Positions 37,404-46,903 are shown, counted from the first letter of the stretch. The stretch: DNA of 57,262 nucleotides from Dolichospermum circinale AWQC310F (GCF_000426925.1 NZ_KE384666.1:40586-97847); one strand, 5' to 3'. The notes: a model not told the origin generated them from the letters alone. Numbers and translations: made by a program.

Positions 37404-39196
37404 CTATTTCGTATTCCCTATTGCTTTTCGCTGAGTTTGATAAATGTGAATTTGGTCCACTAAACCCCCAATACCAGGAATATCATAACCATAAAGCCGG
37501 AAACCCTTACCCACAGAATTAGTTAAAACTTCTGAACCTTTACCTTGATAATACACAGGAACTGGACGATTCCCATGATTTCCCCAACCATATTTAATCT
37601 GAGGATTAGAACCCCAAAAATGAGCCGCTTTTATAGAATCAGATTCAGCGGTTAAAGCTTCTGCACCTTTTTCTTTGAGTAATTCAGAAAAGTTAGGATT
37701 TAAAGTCAGATAATGATCATGATCAGCAGTGACAATGAGCAGATTATTTTCCCAACCACCATTATTTTTAATCCAGTCAATTGTCGTTTTTACAGCTTTG
37801 TCAAAATCCAATACTGTCCCAATCATATTATCTAGATTATCATCATGGGCCGCCCAATCAATATCACCACCTTCTACCATTAACCAAAATCCATCTTTAT
37901 CCTTCGATAAAACTGCTAAAGCAGCTTTAGTTAAATCATTGAGTGTGGGATTTTCATTAATTTCTTTGGCTATAAAAGATTTATCGGTTTCTCCAACCAG
38001 CAAAGGCCGAACTGTATCCGGGTTTTTTCCTTGAGAACCAAACAGAGAAAAAATACTCAAACCCGTATTACTATAATCTCCATTGGCCGTACTTACAGGT
38101 AGATTTCCCTCTTGTCCCCTAGCTCCATATAATCCTAACAGGCGATCGCCCCGATTTGGATCTAATTTAGCCGCAATCATCGCTAATTTTTCCGCCGCAT
38201 CTTTTCCTCTTTCTAAAAATGTATAATTATAACGGTTTTGATTGGGGTTCTTACTCAACTCTGTATAAGTCGTTTTTGTGATATATTCAAATTTAGTCGG
38301 CGGTTCTACACCCGTAGGTAAAGGTTGACTATTAGCACCCGTAAGCGGATGACCACCACCTAAAATTACCGTTGGTTGATATATGCGAAGTTCCTGCTGG
38401 AGAATATTATCTAAGGTCGGGTAATCACCATCATATTTATTGCGACGATTAACATTAGCTGCTGCTGCTCCCGGTGTCGCATGATCTACAGGAACAGATG
38501 TCACAATCCCTGTACATTTACCATGATCAGCCGCAGTTTTCAGTATAGTTTCTAAGGGTTTTTCAAAAATATCAACGGAAATAGCGTTATTATAGCTTTT
38601 TACTCCCGTATACAAAGTAGTTGCTGTATTGGCCGAATCAGGATAACTATACTTAATATATTCGGGATCATTACCAGGTGTCCAAGGATTTATTCCCCCC
38701 GTTGAGGATCATAACCTACCAAATTACCGACCGCATTGGGATCAAGATTTTTCCCCCCTCCAGATGGTGTATTTCCGGGATTAAATTGCGGTTGGAATTT
38801 AAACCCTGGTAAAATGGGACTAGCGCCTGTAATCGGATTAGAACCAGATAATGCGGAGTTATTTGTGCTGAAAACCCCATTACCAGGAGCAATAGTCGTA
38901 CCATAGGTGGTAGCGAGAGCGTAATTCTCCAGAGTTTGAAAACTTAGTCCTTCCCCCCGACCAGAATTGTAATTATATCCTTGCGCTATAGACCCAGCAC
39001 GAGCCATTTCCCAGCCCATACCGTCCCCAATCATCAAGATCACGTTTTTAGTCTTTGTGACAGGTGTAGCCGCCTGAGAATTGTTAATCAGCGTGATTAA
39101 TATACCAGCTACAATGATCAATGCTATAGATAATAAACGGCGTTTATATCGAAGTTGTGAACTAGATTTGATGACCATTGGTAAAATGCCTGTCAT
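37404..39196 (-). pseudogene. alkaline phosphatase (PhoA superfamily), frameshifted
   Basis: A gene of about 597 codons split by one frameshift. The 5' part (38690-39196) has a basic start, a signal anchor (about 19-42) and the metal-binding NVILMIGDGMGWEMARA. The 3' part, 37404-38615 read from a TTG, has EGGDIDWAAHDDN, VTADHDHYL and WGNHG. Reading across in the correct frame gives INPWTPGNDPEYIKYSYPDSANTATT; the phosphorylated Ser of PDSA is encoded at 38631-38639, outside both open frames. One extra G in the six-G run (38695-38700) would restore the gene. It may be real inactivation, a sequencing error, or slippage at the run. It would scavenge phosphate in the periplasm. Confidence 0.88.
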
Positions 39197-39257
39197 AAAA
39201 TTACTCTATAATGAGAGAATACTAAAAAATGCAATCAAAACTTTAGATTTATTTATC

Positions 39258-39593
39258 ATGGCCAAAATTCAGTTTGCTAGAGGTATTGAGGAAACAGTAG
39301 TTCCAGATGTCCGCTTGACAAGAGCAAAAGCAGGTGATAGTAGTACAGCAACATTTACTTTCACAAATCCTGATATCTTGGCACAAGACGGTAAAACCGA
39401 ACCTACTGGACTTTATTTAATTGACGAAGAAGGGGAAATCAAGATTAGTGCAGTTCAGGGTAAATTTGTCAACGGTAAACCAGAATCTTTAGAAGCAGTT
39501 TATGTTATGCAGTCTAAAGAAGAATGGGATCGGTTTATGCGGTTTATGAATCGTTATGCTGAAGAAAATGGACTAGGATTAAGTAAATCTTAA
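39258..39593 (+). CDS. psb28: photosystem II assembly protein Psb28
   Basis: A 111-residue Psb28: AKIQFARGIEETVVPDVRLTR at the start and SKEEWDRFMRFMNRYAEENGLG near the end are diagnostic. Psb28 binds CP43/CP47-containing assembly intermediates of photosystem II on the stromal side and protects them. The ATG at 39258 gives the normal protein; the open frame extends upstream to 39081, but that part overlaps the phosphatase and is not coding. A TATAAT at 39207-39212 lies about 50 bases upstream. It is divergent from the phosphatase gene. Confidence 0.97.
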   Translation: MAKIQFARGIEETVVPDVRLTRAKAGDSSTATFTFTNPDILAQDGKTEPTGLYLIDEEGEIKISAVQGKFVNGKPESLEAVYVMQSKEEWDRFMRFMNRYAEENGLGLSKS

Positions 39594-39594
39594 T

Positions 39595-39645
39595 TAGTCA
39601 TTAGTCAGTAGTCAGTGGTCAGTGGTCATTGGTTATTGGCTAAAA
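39595..39645. repeat. STRR heptads (AGTCAGT variants)
   Basis: Units such as AGTCATT, AGTCAGT and GGTCAGT run between psb28 and moaB. Similar units follow glpX at about 55157-55190. Confidence 0.7.
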
Positions 39646-39657
39646 CGTAAAATATCT

Positions 39658-40158
39658 ATGGAATTTCAACCACACCCCAATACACAGCAACTTTCTGTAA
39701 ATTGTGCAGTTATTACCGTCAGTGATACCCGTTCCCCAGCTACAGACAAAAGTGGTCAATTAATTAAAGAACTACTTTTAGCTGACCATCACATCGTAGA
39801 GTTATATCAGATTATCAAAGATGAGTCAAGAGAAATTACAGCCCAGATGGAAGTTTTAGCTGAATATCCTTGTATCAACGCTGTAATTTTTAATGGGGGA
39901 ACGGGAATTGCTCCCAGAGACACCACTTATGATACCTTAGAAAAGTTATTAGAAAAAACTTTACCAGGATTTGGGGAATTATTCCGGTTTTTAAGTTATC
40001 AAGAAATTGGTTCACGGGCTATAGCTTCCCGTGCTGTAGCAGGTATTTATAAAAATAAAATCATCTTTTCTCTTCCTGGTTCTAGTAATGCTGTCCGACT
40101 GGGTATAGAAAGATTGATTTTACCGGAATTGGTGCATTTAGTTAAACAGGTGAACTGA
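39658..40158 (+). CDS. moaB: molybdenum cofactor biosynthesis protein MoaB
   Basis: A MogA/MoaB-family protein of 166 residues, which adenylates molybdopterin before molybdenum insertion. It has NCAVITVSDTRSPATDKSG, INAVIFNGGTGIAPRDTTYDTLE and the C-terminal IIFSLPGSSNAVRLGIERLILPEL, all standard. I chose the ATG at 39658 because the sequence upstream is heptad repeat. Molybdenum cofactor is needed for nitrate reductase. Its last 17 bases overlap the tail of the truncated coat-U gene on the other strand. Confidence 0.93.
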   Translation: MEFQPHPNTQQLSVNCAVITVSDTRSPATDKSGQLIKELLLADHHIVELYQIIKDESREITAQMEVLAEYPCINAVIFNGGTGIAPRDTTYDTLEKLLEKTLPGFGELFRFLSYQEIGSRAIASRAVAGIYKNKIIFSLPGSSNAVRLGIERLILPELVHLVKQVN

Positions 40159-40351
40159 ATAAACCGATACTAATCTTATTAGCACCAATCGGATCATAAG
40201 CACCAAAACTAATTAGACCTGTAGAAATAGTGCAATTATTAGCAACATTACTTGAGACAGTTAAATTACTTGTTGCTGTATCTGCCATGGCAGGAGCGGC
40301 AGAACCGACAGCGATGAATATGGCGGAAGCTAAGGCAAAACGACGAATCAT
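40142..40351 (-). pseudogene. truncated spore-coat-U/fimbrial-type secreted protein
   Basis: Sixty-nine residues: a full signal peptide (IRRFALASAIFIAVGSAAPAMA) followed by the start of a spore coat U (SCPU) domain (NLTVSSNVANNCTISTGLISFGAYDPIGAN). The family domain is normally about 130 residues and ends with a conserved beta-sandwich; here it stops after the first third and runs out in a short unrelated tail over the 3' end of moaB. A deletion that fused this gene to the moaB end is likely. A normal-looking ribosome binding site (AGGAAC) precedes the ATG. Confidence 0.75.
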
Positions 40352-40814
40352 GGTTTAAGTTCCTTTGTTGTTTACAAAAAAGTATTCAGTTAAAACAAAA
40401 ATGTTTTGATAGACTATTTACTACTAGTATTTATTCTAATATCCTCCCCCCCCCGAAATAGTATAAATACTAATTTTAGTAAAAAATAAATATTTTTATT
40501 TGACCAACTAATACACAGCCATTAATGTGCTGCAAATACTTGATTTAGCTGCATTAATCACAAATAAACATTTACACATATTCCAAAAGTAAGTAAATAA
40601 AGTTACATTATATTGTAAAATCTATAAATAATGTATAAATTTATCTATGATAAATAAATGAAACAAAGCCAGGTAGCTAGGTAGGGTGTGTTAGCGACAG
40701 CGTAACGCACCATAATATATTTAATAGCACCAGTATATACTTATGATATAATTAAATATATAATAACGTAAATAGGAACGGATAAACCTCAAACCCTGAT
40801 AAATTAAAACCGTA
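40352..40814. other. 463-base intergenic region with C-run and repeat
   Basis: Contains a run of nine Cs at about 40446-40454 and a dispersed inverted repeat at about 40685-40711 (GGTGTGTTAGCG ... GCGTAACGCACC). The rest is very AT-rich. No gene is seen. Confidence 0.5.
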
Positions 40815-41603
40815 TTAAGCCCCCATACCAGAATAGCGTTTTAAACCTTTACGCCATAAAAAACGATTAGCGCCTAAAAATACAAGAAACCAACCAATAA
40901 TTGACAAAAATCCCCTAGTTAAATTTACAGGTAGTCCCACCAAAATACTCGCTGGGAAATTAATCATGTAGGGAAAAGGTGTTAACATAACTATGTTTCT
41001 GATATTTTCGGGAAAGACATCTAAAGGTGCTATTAAACCCGATAAAAATAGAAAAAACAACAACCATAAATTTTCTAAAGCTGCTGCTCTTTCTGTCCAA
41101 AATGCAAACATAGCAAAGGTATATTGAATGATAAATCTTAAAGCAAAAGCCATAATTGCTGCTAAGATAAATAAGCATAAATTACCTATATTAGGCAACC
41201 AGAAGGCTTGGGGATAGAGAACAAAAAAGAATGTGGATAAAAGTAATACAAAAGGCATACGAGCGACTCTTTCACCTAAATGATTACCAAGATGATGCCA
41301 AATTGGATCTAAAGGCTGTAATAATTTTAGAGAAAGTTTACCTTCTAATATTTCTTTTTCAAAGTCATAAATTACCCAAACTACACTAATTTGTTTAGTC
41401 AAGAAAACAGCGAAGAAATACCGAGCAAAATCCACAGGTTGAAACTCAAATTTACCACTTTCGGCTGCTTGTACCCAAATACCCATCATAATCATTGGTA
41501 GAGAACCTGCTAGAACCCATAGGATTAATTCTGACCGATATTCCAGCATATAAGCATAGTAAACTGACAGTAAAGTTAAGGCTTTTTTAATCGCTTTTTT
41601 CAT
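40815..41603 (-). CDS. ABC-2 type transporter permease (PF06182-like)
   Basis: A 262-residue integral membrane protein with about six helices. The layout (MKKAIKKALTLLSVYYAYMLEYRSELILWVLAGSLPMIMMG, later KLLQPLDPIWHHLGNHLGER, and LFLSGLIAPLDVFPE) is that of the ABC-2 family often encoded as pairs with a NatA-like ATPase. It lies downstream of the ATPase gene on the same strand, separated by an 83-base spacer with a GC-rich repeat. Only one permease is present; a second one usually accompanies such ATPases. The substrate is unknown. Confidence 0.87.
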   Translation of the reverse strand: MKKAIKKALTLLSVYYAYMLEYRSELILWVLAGSLPMIMMGIWVQAAESGKFEFQPVDFARYFFAVFLTKQISVVWVIYDFEKEILEGKLSLKLLQPLDPIWHHLGNHLGERVARMPFVLLLSTFFFVLYPQAFWLPNIGNLCLFILAAIMAFALRFIIQYTFAMFAFWTERAAALENLWLLFFLFLSGLIAPLDVFPENIRNIVMLTPFPYMINFPASILVGLPVNLTRGFLSIIGWFLVFLGANRFLWRKGLKRYSGMGA

Positions 41604-41639
41604 GGTTATTTATGGGTAGAGGTGATAGGTTACAGGTTA

Positions 41640-41686
41640 CAGTCCAGTCCCCTCCCCTTAGTAAGGGGAGGGTTAGGGTGGGGTTT
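41640..41686. repeat. GC-rich hairpin repeat CCCTCCCCTTAG / CTAAGGGGAGGG-like
   Basis: CCCCTCCCCTTAGTAAGGGG and its tail GGGTTAGGGTGGGGTTTT. Read in reverse it starts AAAACCCCACCCTAACCCTC, similar to the inside of the MITE at 8987-9093, so both probably belong to one repeat family. Confidence 0.65.
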
Positions 41687-42667
41687 TCAAATAAATCCTT
41701 TTTGAAAAACTCGGCCAATTACCTCTTCTACTGGTGGTTCTGTAACTGTTAAATCTACCACTGCTAAATCAGCTAAAATCCGGGATACAGTGTGAGTTAA
41801 TGCTTCTTGCTGAACAATAAATCTCACCGCTCTTGCTTCTACCATTTGAACATCACCATAGGACATAAGTTGTGCTAATGGTAATGCTTGAGCTAATTCA
41901 ACATAAATTTCTCGATAGGGAGCAAAACTTTCTAATAATCCATCTAAGCTACCATCATACATTAATTTTCCTTCGTGAATTAATAATACTCGTTGGCACA
42001 AAGCTGTAATATCAGCCATATAATGACTGGTTAATAATATTGTGGCTTGATAAAGTTGATTATATTCTTTTAAAAATTGACGTACTCCCACTTGAGCATT
42101 AACATCTAACCCTAAAGTTGGTTCGTCTAAAAATAAGACTTGGGGACGGTGTAAAAGTGCTGCTAATATTTCAGCTTTCATTCTTTCCCCTAATGATAAT
42201 TTTCGCACCGGTTGAGTTAGTTTACCTTCTAAACCCAACATTTCTGTTAATTCCCCAACGCGACGCTGAAATTCTTTATCAGAAATATTATAAACTGCGG
42301 CGTTAATTTTGAGAGAATCTAAGGCGGGTAAATCCCAGATTAATTGCTGTTTTTGTCCCATGACTAAGGTGATTTTTTGGAGAAATGTTTCCTGACGACG
42401 AAAGGGAACAAATCCACCGACTTTGACTAGACCACTAGAAGGATGAATTAATCCTGTTAGCATTTTTAAAGTCGTAGTTTTCCCCGCACCATTAGGACCT
42501 AAAAAACCGACAATTTCCCCAGGTTCAATAGTAAAGGAAACATCTTTAACAGCTTTAATTAAACGATAATTACGACGAAAAAAGTGGGTAATTGTTCCTC
42601 TTATTCCTGGATTTTTAATTGCTACTGGATAGGATTTATTCAGATTTTCTGCAACAATAATTGACAT
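41687..42667 (-). CDS. ABC transporter ATP-binding protein, NatA-like
   Basis: A 326-residue ATPase. Walker A GPNGAGKTTTLK, signature LSLGERMKAEI (the GER-MKAE form typical of partners of PF06182 permeases), and Walker B VLFLDEPTLGLD. An N-terminal extension, with FFRRNYRLIKAVKDVSF, is usual in this group. The C-terminal 80 residues form a regulatory tail. It is co-oriented with and upstream of the permease and so forms one exporter. The substrate is unknown; relatives handle lipids, glycans or drugs. Confidence 0.92.
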   Translation of the reverse strand: MSIIVAENLNKSYPVAIKNPGIRGTITHFFRRNYRLIKAVKDVSFTIEPGEIVGFLGPNGAGKTTTLKMLTGLIHPSSGLVKVGGFVPFRRQETFLQKITLVMGQKQQLIWDLPALDSLKINAAVYNISDKEFQRRVGELTEMLGLEGKLTQPVRKLSLGERMKAEILAALLHRPQVLFLDEPTLGLDVNAQVGVRQFLKEYNQLYQATILLTSHYMADITALCQRVLLIHEGKLMYDGSLDGLLESFAPYREIYVELAQALPLAQLMSYGDVQMVEARAVRFIVQQEALTHTVSRILADLAVVDLTVTEPPVEEVIGRVFQKGFI

Positions 42668-42730
42668 AAGGGAATAGGTAATAGAGAATATTATATATTA
42701 AGTATTGCATAATTACGAGCTACAGCATCG

Positions 42731-42773
42731 AAAAAATAACCTGCAAATTTGGAGCCATCCAAATTTGCAGGTT
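42731..42773 (-). terminator. rho-independent terminator of mraY
   Basis: Fifteen-base arms AACCTGCAAATTTGG (42738-42752) and CCAAATTTGCAGGTT (42759-42773) with a six-base loop. On the minus strand the stem is followed by a T-rich run (TATTTTTTCG), 41 bases after the mraY stop. Confidence 0.92.
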
Positions 42774-42813
42774 TCGAGTTTATTTTCCTGAAAAATTCGA
42801 TGATTAAATCTGC

Positions 42814-43920
42814 TTATTTTATGCTCATAATACAAACAAAAGCGAGAAAAGCAGCAATCATATAAAAAACTGCCACTACTTGTAATTCTGACCAACCAGT
42901 TAATTCTAAATGATGATGTAAAGGAGCCATTTTAAATAATCGCTTACCCTTACCGTCTGGTCCTTTGGTCGCTTTATAATAACTGACTTGAGCCATAACA
43001 GAAAGGGTTTCTACAAAGAAAATCCCACTTAGGATAAACAATGATACTAAAGAATTTGTCACCAATGCGACAGCAGCTAAAGCCCCACCCAGGGCTAAAG
43101 AACCAGTGTCACCCATGAAAACACTAGCTGGGTTACGGTTATAGGCTAGAAATCCTAAGCAGCTACCACTGACAGCAGCACAGAAAACCATCAAGTCGGG
43201 AGAAGTTGGGGCAATGATCACACCCAATGCGAAAATAGCGATCGCTACTGTTCCCGCTGCTAAACCATCCACACCATCTGTTAAATTAGTAGCATTGCTC
43301 TCCGCGACTAAGACAAAACCCGCTAGAGGCCAAAACAACAGTCCTAAAGGCAAGGATAAACCCGCCCAAGGCAAATGGATATTAGTTATGCTAAAATCAC
43401 CTTTAAGCATGAGCCAGAAACAAAACAGTGCCCCAAAGATAACTTGTAAAGCCAATTTCGTCTTAGGAGATATGCCTTTATTTGATTTACGCCGCAAAAT
43501 TTGCCAGTCGTCTAACCAGCCAATTAAACCGTAACTCAGAGTTAAAGCGGAAACGGCAACTACATCTTGAGAAAAGTTACATAATATACAAGCAACTACC
43601 ACAGCCACAGGGATAAAAAATATACCCCCCATCGTTGGAGTTCCTGCTTTTTTTAAATGTGCTTGGGGTCCATCTTCCCGGATAATTTGACCGGTTTTTA
43701 GTGCTTGTAAAATAGGTATGACCCGTTGGCCAAGCACACCTACTATTATAGCACACAAAAAAAGAGGCAAGGTTAAGGAGGTAGTATACCAGGGATTCCT
43801 CTGCCCCACCCAATCTAAAATCAAGGAAGTTGTAGTTAGTAACATTGTTAGCATTGAGGCTAACCTAATTCCCGAAAAATTCAAACCTTGGTTAGGAGAT
43901 AATTTAAACTTAGCGTCCAC
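42814..43920 (-). CDS. mraY: phospho-N-acetylmuramoyl-pentapeptide-transferase
   Basis: Integral membrane enzyme, 368 residues and about ten helices, that moves phospho-MurNAc-pentapeptide onto undecaprenyl phosphate to give lipid I. Catalytic motifs are present: GLIGWLDDWQILRRKSNKG, NLTDGVDGLAAG, and the late MAPLHHHLELTGWSE with the His cluster. The N-terminal 25 residues precede the first helix and vary in the family. It uses the product of MurF. It is monocistronic with its own terminator. It overlaps nothing real. Confidence 0.97.
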   Translation of the reverse strand: MDAKFKLSPNQGLNFSGIRLASMLTMLLTTTSLILDWVGQRNPWYTTSLTLPLFLCAIIVGVLGQRVIPILQALKTGQIIREDGPQAHLKKAGTPTMGGIFFIPVAVVVACILCNFSQDVVAVSALTLSYGLIGWLDDWQILRRKSNKGISPKTKLALQVIFGALFCFWLMLKGDFSITNIHLPWAGLSLPLGLLFWPLAGFVLVAESNATNLTDGVDGLAAGTVAIAIFALGVIIAPTSPDLMVFCAAVSGSCLGFLAYNRNPASVFMGDTGSLALGGALAAVALVTNSLVSLFILSGIFFVETLSVMAQVSYYKATKGPDGKGKRLFKMAPLHHHLELTGWSELQVVAVFYMIAAFLAFVCIMSIK

Positions 43921-44010
43921 AAAAAAATTCCTTCACTCCACACTTACAAAAAACCTAAATCAAACAATATTGCCAATATTTTGGGTCGCTAGTTCCCAAA
44001 ATACTCACAC

Positions 44011-44250
44011 CTAATCTTCCTCAATAGTTATATCATCGTCGTCATCGTAATCAATATCACCAATTCCGTCGTCTGCAATCAGAAAATCGGATATTACTTC
44101 TACATCTTCGCGGGAGTCTGTTTCATGGACTTCACGGGCTATCAGTCGGCCACTCAGTCGTAACCAGTCTAACATGGAGGACTCCTGTTTGACGGGAATA
44201 ACCGCTGCTCGCTGGTTTCTGGGTGCTTCGCGTAGGGGAGAATCTAACAT
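44011..44250 (-). CDS. DUF3134 family protein
   Basis: A 79-residue cyanobacterial protein. It starts MLDSPLREAPRNQRAAVIPVKQESSMLDWL, has a short middle (GRLIAREVHE), and ends in an extremely acidic tail (DIDYDDDDDITIEED). This matches the small DUF3134 family, restricted to cyanobacteria and without known function. A GTG at 44262 would add four residues; the ATG at 44250 gives the usual family N-terminus. It lies 90 bases upstream of mraY on the same strand. Confidence 0.85.
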   Translation of the reverse strand: MLDSPLREAPRNQRAAVIPVKQESSMLDWLRLSGRLIAREVHETDSREDVEVISDFLIADDGIGDIDYDDDDDITIEED

Positions 44251-44508
44251 ATCAACAATCACACCTAAAGGTTTATCTAACTAGACATTAACAGTCTATC
44301 ATTTGATACGAGTTATTTTATCCTTCATTCAACTCTTTAATTGCTTGATCCGAATTAAACAAAATTTTTATCCTTTCCTTGGAGTTATTCACTTAATTAC
44401 GAAATAGTGGCTAAAAAGTCCAGATTTTAGAGTTGTATCCTTATAAATAGAGGACATTTATATCTCCTTGATACTGTTTAATTATGTATACTCTTGAGGT
44501 AAAAAACA

Positions 44509-45096
44509 ATGATAGGTAAGTCAAATCTCATAGATATAGTTGCTGGCACAAATCGCGGTTTGTTGGTCAATGCAGCACAACAACAAGCTATTTTAGCAGC
44601 GATCGCTAACCTAGAAGATTTTAATCCTACACTACGTCCATTAGCTAGTAATTTACTAGAAGGTGACTGGCGACTACTATACACTACAAGCAAGGCTTTA
44701 TTAAACATAGATCGTTTGCCATTTTTTCAACTCGGTCAGATTTACCAATGTATTCGGGTAGAAACTAACAGTGTTTATAACATAGCTGAGATCTATGGTA
44801 TTCCTGCCTTAGAGGGATTAGTCAGCGTTGTTGCTAAATTTACACCACTATCACCATCTCGTCTACAAGTTAAATTCCAGCGTTCTATCATTGGTTTGCA
44901 GCGTTTAATTGGTTATACAACACCAGGAAATTTTGTCCAAGAAATTGAATCTGGACATTTTCAAAATAAATTAGCTTTTGATTTTCCCATTCAAAGTCAA
45001 CAACAACAAGGTTGGTTAGATATCACTTATCTAGATGATGACCTCCGTATTGCCAGGGGGAACGAAGGTAGCGTTTTTGTATTGAGTAAGACATAA
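44509..45096 (+). CDS. PAP/fibrillin family protein
   Basis: A 195-residue plastid-lipid-associated protein. The conserved blocks are LEDFNPTLRPLASNLLEGDWRLLYTTSKALLNIDRLPFFQLGQIYQ near the start and GWLDITYLDDDLRIARGNEGSVFVL at the end, with the family-typical lipocalin-like core. Cyanobacterial fibrillins associate with thylakoids, bind lipids or carotenoids and help under light stress. It stands alone on the plus strand upstream of psaE. Confidence 0.92.
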   Translation: MIGKSNLIDIVAGTNRGLLVNAAQQQAILAAIANLEDFNPTLRPLASNLLEGDWRLLYTTSKALLNIDRLPFFQLGQIYQCIRVETNSVYNIAEIYGIPALEGLVSVVAKFTPLSPSRLQVKFQRSIIGLQRLIGYTTPGNFVQEIESGHFQNKLAFDFPIQSQQQQGWLDITYLDDDLRIARGNEGSVFVLSKT

Positions 45097-45307
45097 AACA
45101 TTTTGCAAGAAGTCTTTGCCAACGAAGTTACACTATTGCGTCTACTATGTCAAGAGGTCATTGACAAGATTAACAACTCATTACCCATCAAAAGCGACCA
45201 ATTTGACAAATAACTTAACAAAACCCAAGGACACGCCTCTGTTGTTGTAGAGTGAGAACAATCAGCCCTAATTTACGGCATTCATTCTTCAAAAGGGAAG
45301 ATACATC

Positions 45308-45517
45308 ATGGTTCAACGTGGTTCTAAAGTCCGTATTCTTCGTCCTGAGTCCTACTGGTTTCAGGAAGTTGGTACAGTCGCTTCTATTGAAAAAAGCGCC
45401 ATCAAATACCCTGTAATTGTCAGATTTGACAAAGTTAACTACTCTGGTGTTAATACTAACAACTTTGCTGTAGATGAATTACTCGAAGTAGCAGCACCCG
45501 CTGCTAAAGCAAAGTAA
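45308..45517 (+). CDS. psaE: photosystem I reaction centre subunit IV (PsaE)
   Basis: A 69-residue stromal photosystem I subunit with an SH3-like fold that helps dock ferredoxin and supports cyclic electron flow. [24 protein letters not shown] and [25 protein letters not shown] are diagnostic. GGGAAG about eight bases before the ATG is a fair ribosome site. A MITE lies 57 bases downstream, followed by mutM. Confidence 0.99.
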   Translation: MVQRGSKVRILRPESYWFQEVGTVASIEKSAIKYPVIVRFDKVNYSGVNTNNFAVDELLEVAAPAAKAK

Positions 45518-45574
45518 ACAACCGACAGGAGTTTGATTAAAAGTAGCCTACGCTAACAATTAATCATATCACCG

Positions 45575-45680
45575 GGACTTACGCAAGGTCTCACTGATAG
45601 TCTCCATGGCGTGGCCACAAATTCCATTCTCGCAGTAATTCACCAATTACCGCTACTTTCTTTGTGTTTTGCGTAAGTCC
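45575..45680. mobile_element. MITE copy with GGACTTACGCAA inverted ends
   Basis: About 106 bases, between psaE and mutM, bounded by GGACTTACGCAA (45575-45586) and its complement TTGCGTAAGTCC (45669-45680). The same ends bound a second element at 49580-49702. No coding capacity; presumably moved by a transposase elsewhere. Confidence 0.82.
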
Positions 45681-45783
45681 TGATTTGACTAGATTTTGGG
45701 CAGATGTTATCACTCAAATCTAGTTAAATCTCTTATCTATTAAGTCTTGACTTATACATTTTTTTAAAATATTATTTACTTTC

Positions 45784-46617
45784 ATGCCTGAATTGCCCGA
45801 AGTTGAAACAGTCTGCCGAGGTTTAAATCAATTCACCCTGAATCGAGAAATTACGGATGGAAATGTCTTGCTAGAACGCACTATTTCCTATCCATTTTCT
45901 GCTAATGAGTTTATTGATAAAATTAAAGGCACTAACATAACTACCTGGCATCGTCGCGGCAAATATCTTCTCGCTCAACTTAGTTCCCATTCCTTTTTGG
46001 GTGTTCATTTGCGAATGACTGGTCAATTATTATGGGTAGAGCAAAATCAACCTTTACATAAACATACCAGAGTCCGCTTATTTTTGGGCGAAAGTCATGA
46101 ACTGCGCTTTGTTGACCAGCGCACTTTCGGGAAAATGTGGTATGTTCCTGATCAGATGGCTGTAGAAAGCATTATTACAGGTTTAGCCAAATTAGCCCTT
46201 GACCCCTTTGATCCAGAATTTACAATAGAGTATTTTGCCAGTAAATTAAAAAAATCCCGTCGTCCTATTAAAACTGGATTATTAGATCAGTCCGTGGTGG
46301 CAGGATTAGGTAATATTTATGCTGATGAAGCCTTATTTAAAAGTGGTATTTTACCGACAACCCTTGGTATAGAATTACAAATTCCCCAAATTGAACTGTT
46401 GCGAATCGCTATGATTGAGGTTTTATCAGCTAGTATTGCCGTAGGAGGGACAACTTTTAGTAATTTTCTCAGCGTTCAAGGCGTTAACGGTAATTATGGC
46501 GGTGCTGCTTGGGTTTATAATCGGGCTGGCAAACCTTGTAAAATTTGTGGTAACATCATAGAGCGAATTAAATTAGGTGGTCGTTCTAGCCATTTTTGTT
46601 CTCATTGTCAAAAATAA
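45784..46617 (+). CDS. mutM: formamidopyrimidine-DNA glycosylase
   Basis: Removes 8-oxoguanine and formamidopyrimidines and nicks the abasic site. The 277-residue protein starts PELPEVETVCRGL, with catalytic Pro2 and Glu3, and has the lysine-containing HRRGKYLLA and GVHLRMTGQL. It has the helix-two-turn-helix GLLDQSVVAGLGNIYADEALF and a C-terminal zinc finger with CKICG and HFCSHCQK. All key residues are present. It is commonly found near psaE in Nostocales genomes. Confidence 0.97.
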   Translation: MPELPEVETVCRGLNQFTLNREITDGNVLLERTISYPFSANEFIDKIKGTNITTWHRRGKYLLAQLSSHSFLGVHLRMTGQLLWVEQNQPLHKHTRVRLFLGESHELRFVDQRTFGKMWYVPDQMAVESIITGLAKLALDPFDPEFTIEYFASKLKKSRRPIKTGLLDQSVVAGLGNIYADEALFKSGILPTTLGIELQIPQIELLRIAMIEVLSASIAVGGTTFSNFLSVQGVNGNYGGAAWVYNRAGKPCKICGNIIERIKLGGRSSHFCSHCQK

Positions 46618-46702
46618 TCATGTTTTGCACCAAGACCCAAAGACTTCCCCAAAATTTGCCAATAAATAAAAAATAAAACCGCGAAAAAAGAGAATTAGGG
46701 AG

Positions 46703-46731
46703 TTGACAATGGCTTTGGAATCTGTTATAAT
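46703..46731 (+). promoter_or_regulatory. consensus sigma-70 promoter upstream of ndhO
   Basis: Perfect TTGACA (46703-46708) and TATAAT (46726-46731) with a 17-base spacer, about 170 bases before the ndhO start. Both hexamers and the spacing are ideal, which is rare in this window. A long untranslated leader would follow. Confidence 0.85.
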
Positions 46732-46903
46732 GTAACAGACGAGGAAGAACTACGATATTATCAGATAATATATAAGAATTTGCTGCCCAGCGGTTGACTT
46801 GAAAATAGGCGGTTATTTGTTTTAGTGAAAGAAATTAGCCTTGGGTTAGAGTTACAAGATAAAATTTGCAGTGAAGGCGTTTATTTTGGAACGAAGGTAA
46901 CTT

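Noticed and set aside
39081-39257. Longer N-terminus for psb28
   Set aside because: The extra 59 codons overlap the phosphatase gene on the other strand and do not belong to the conserved Psb28 length.
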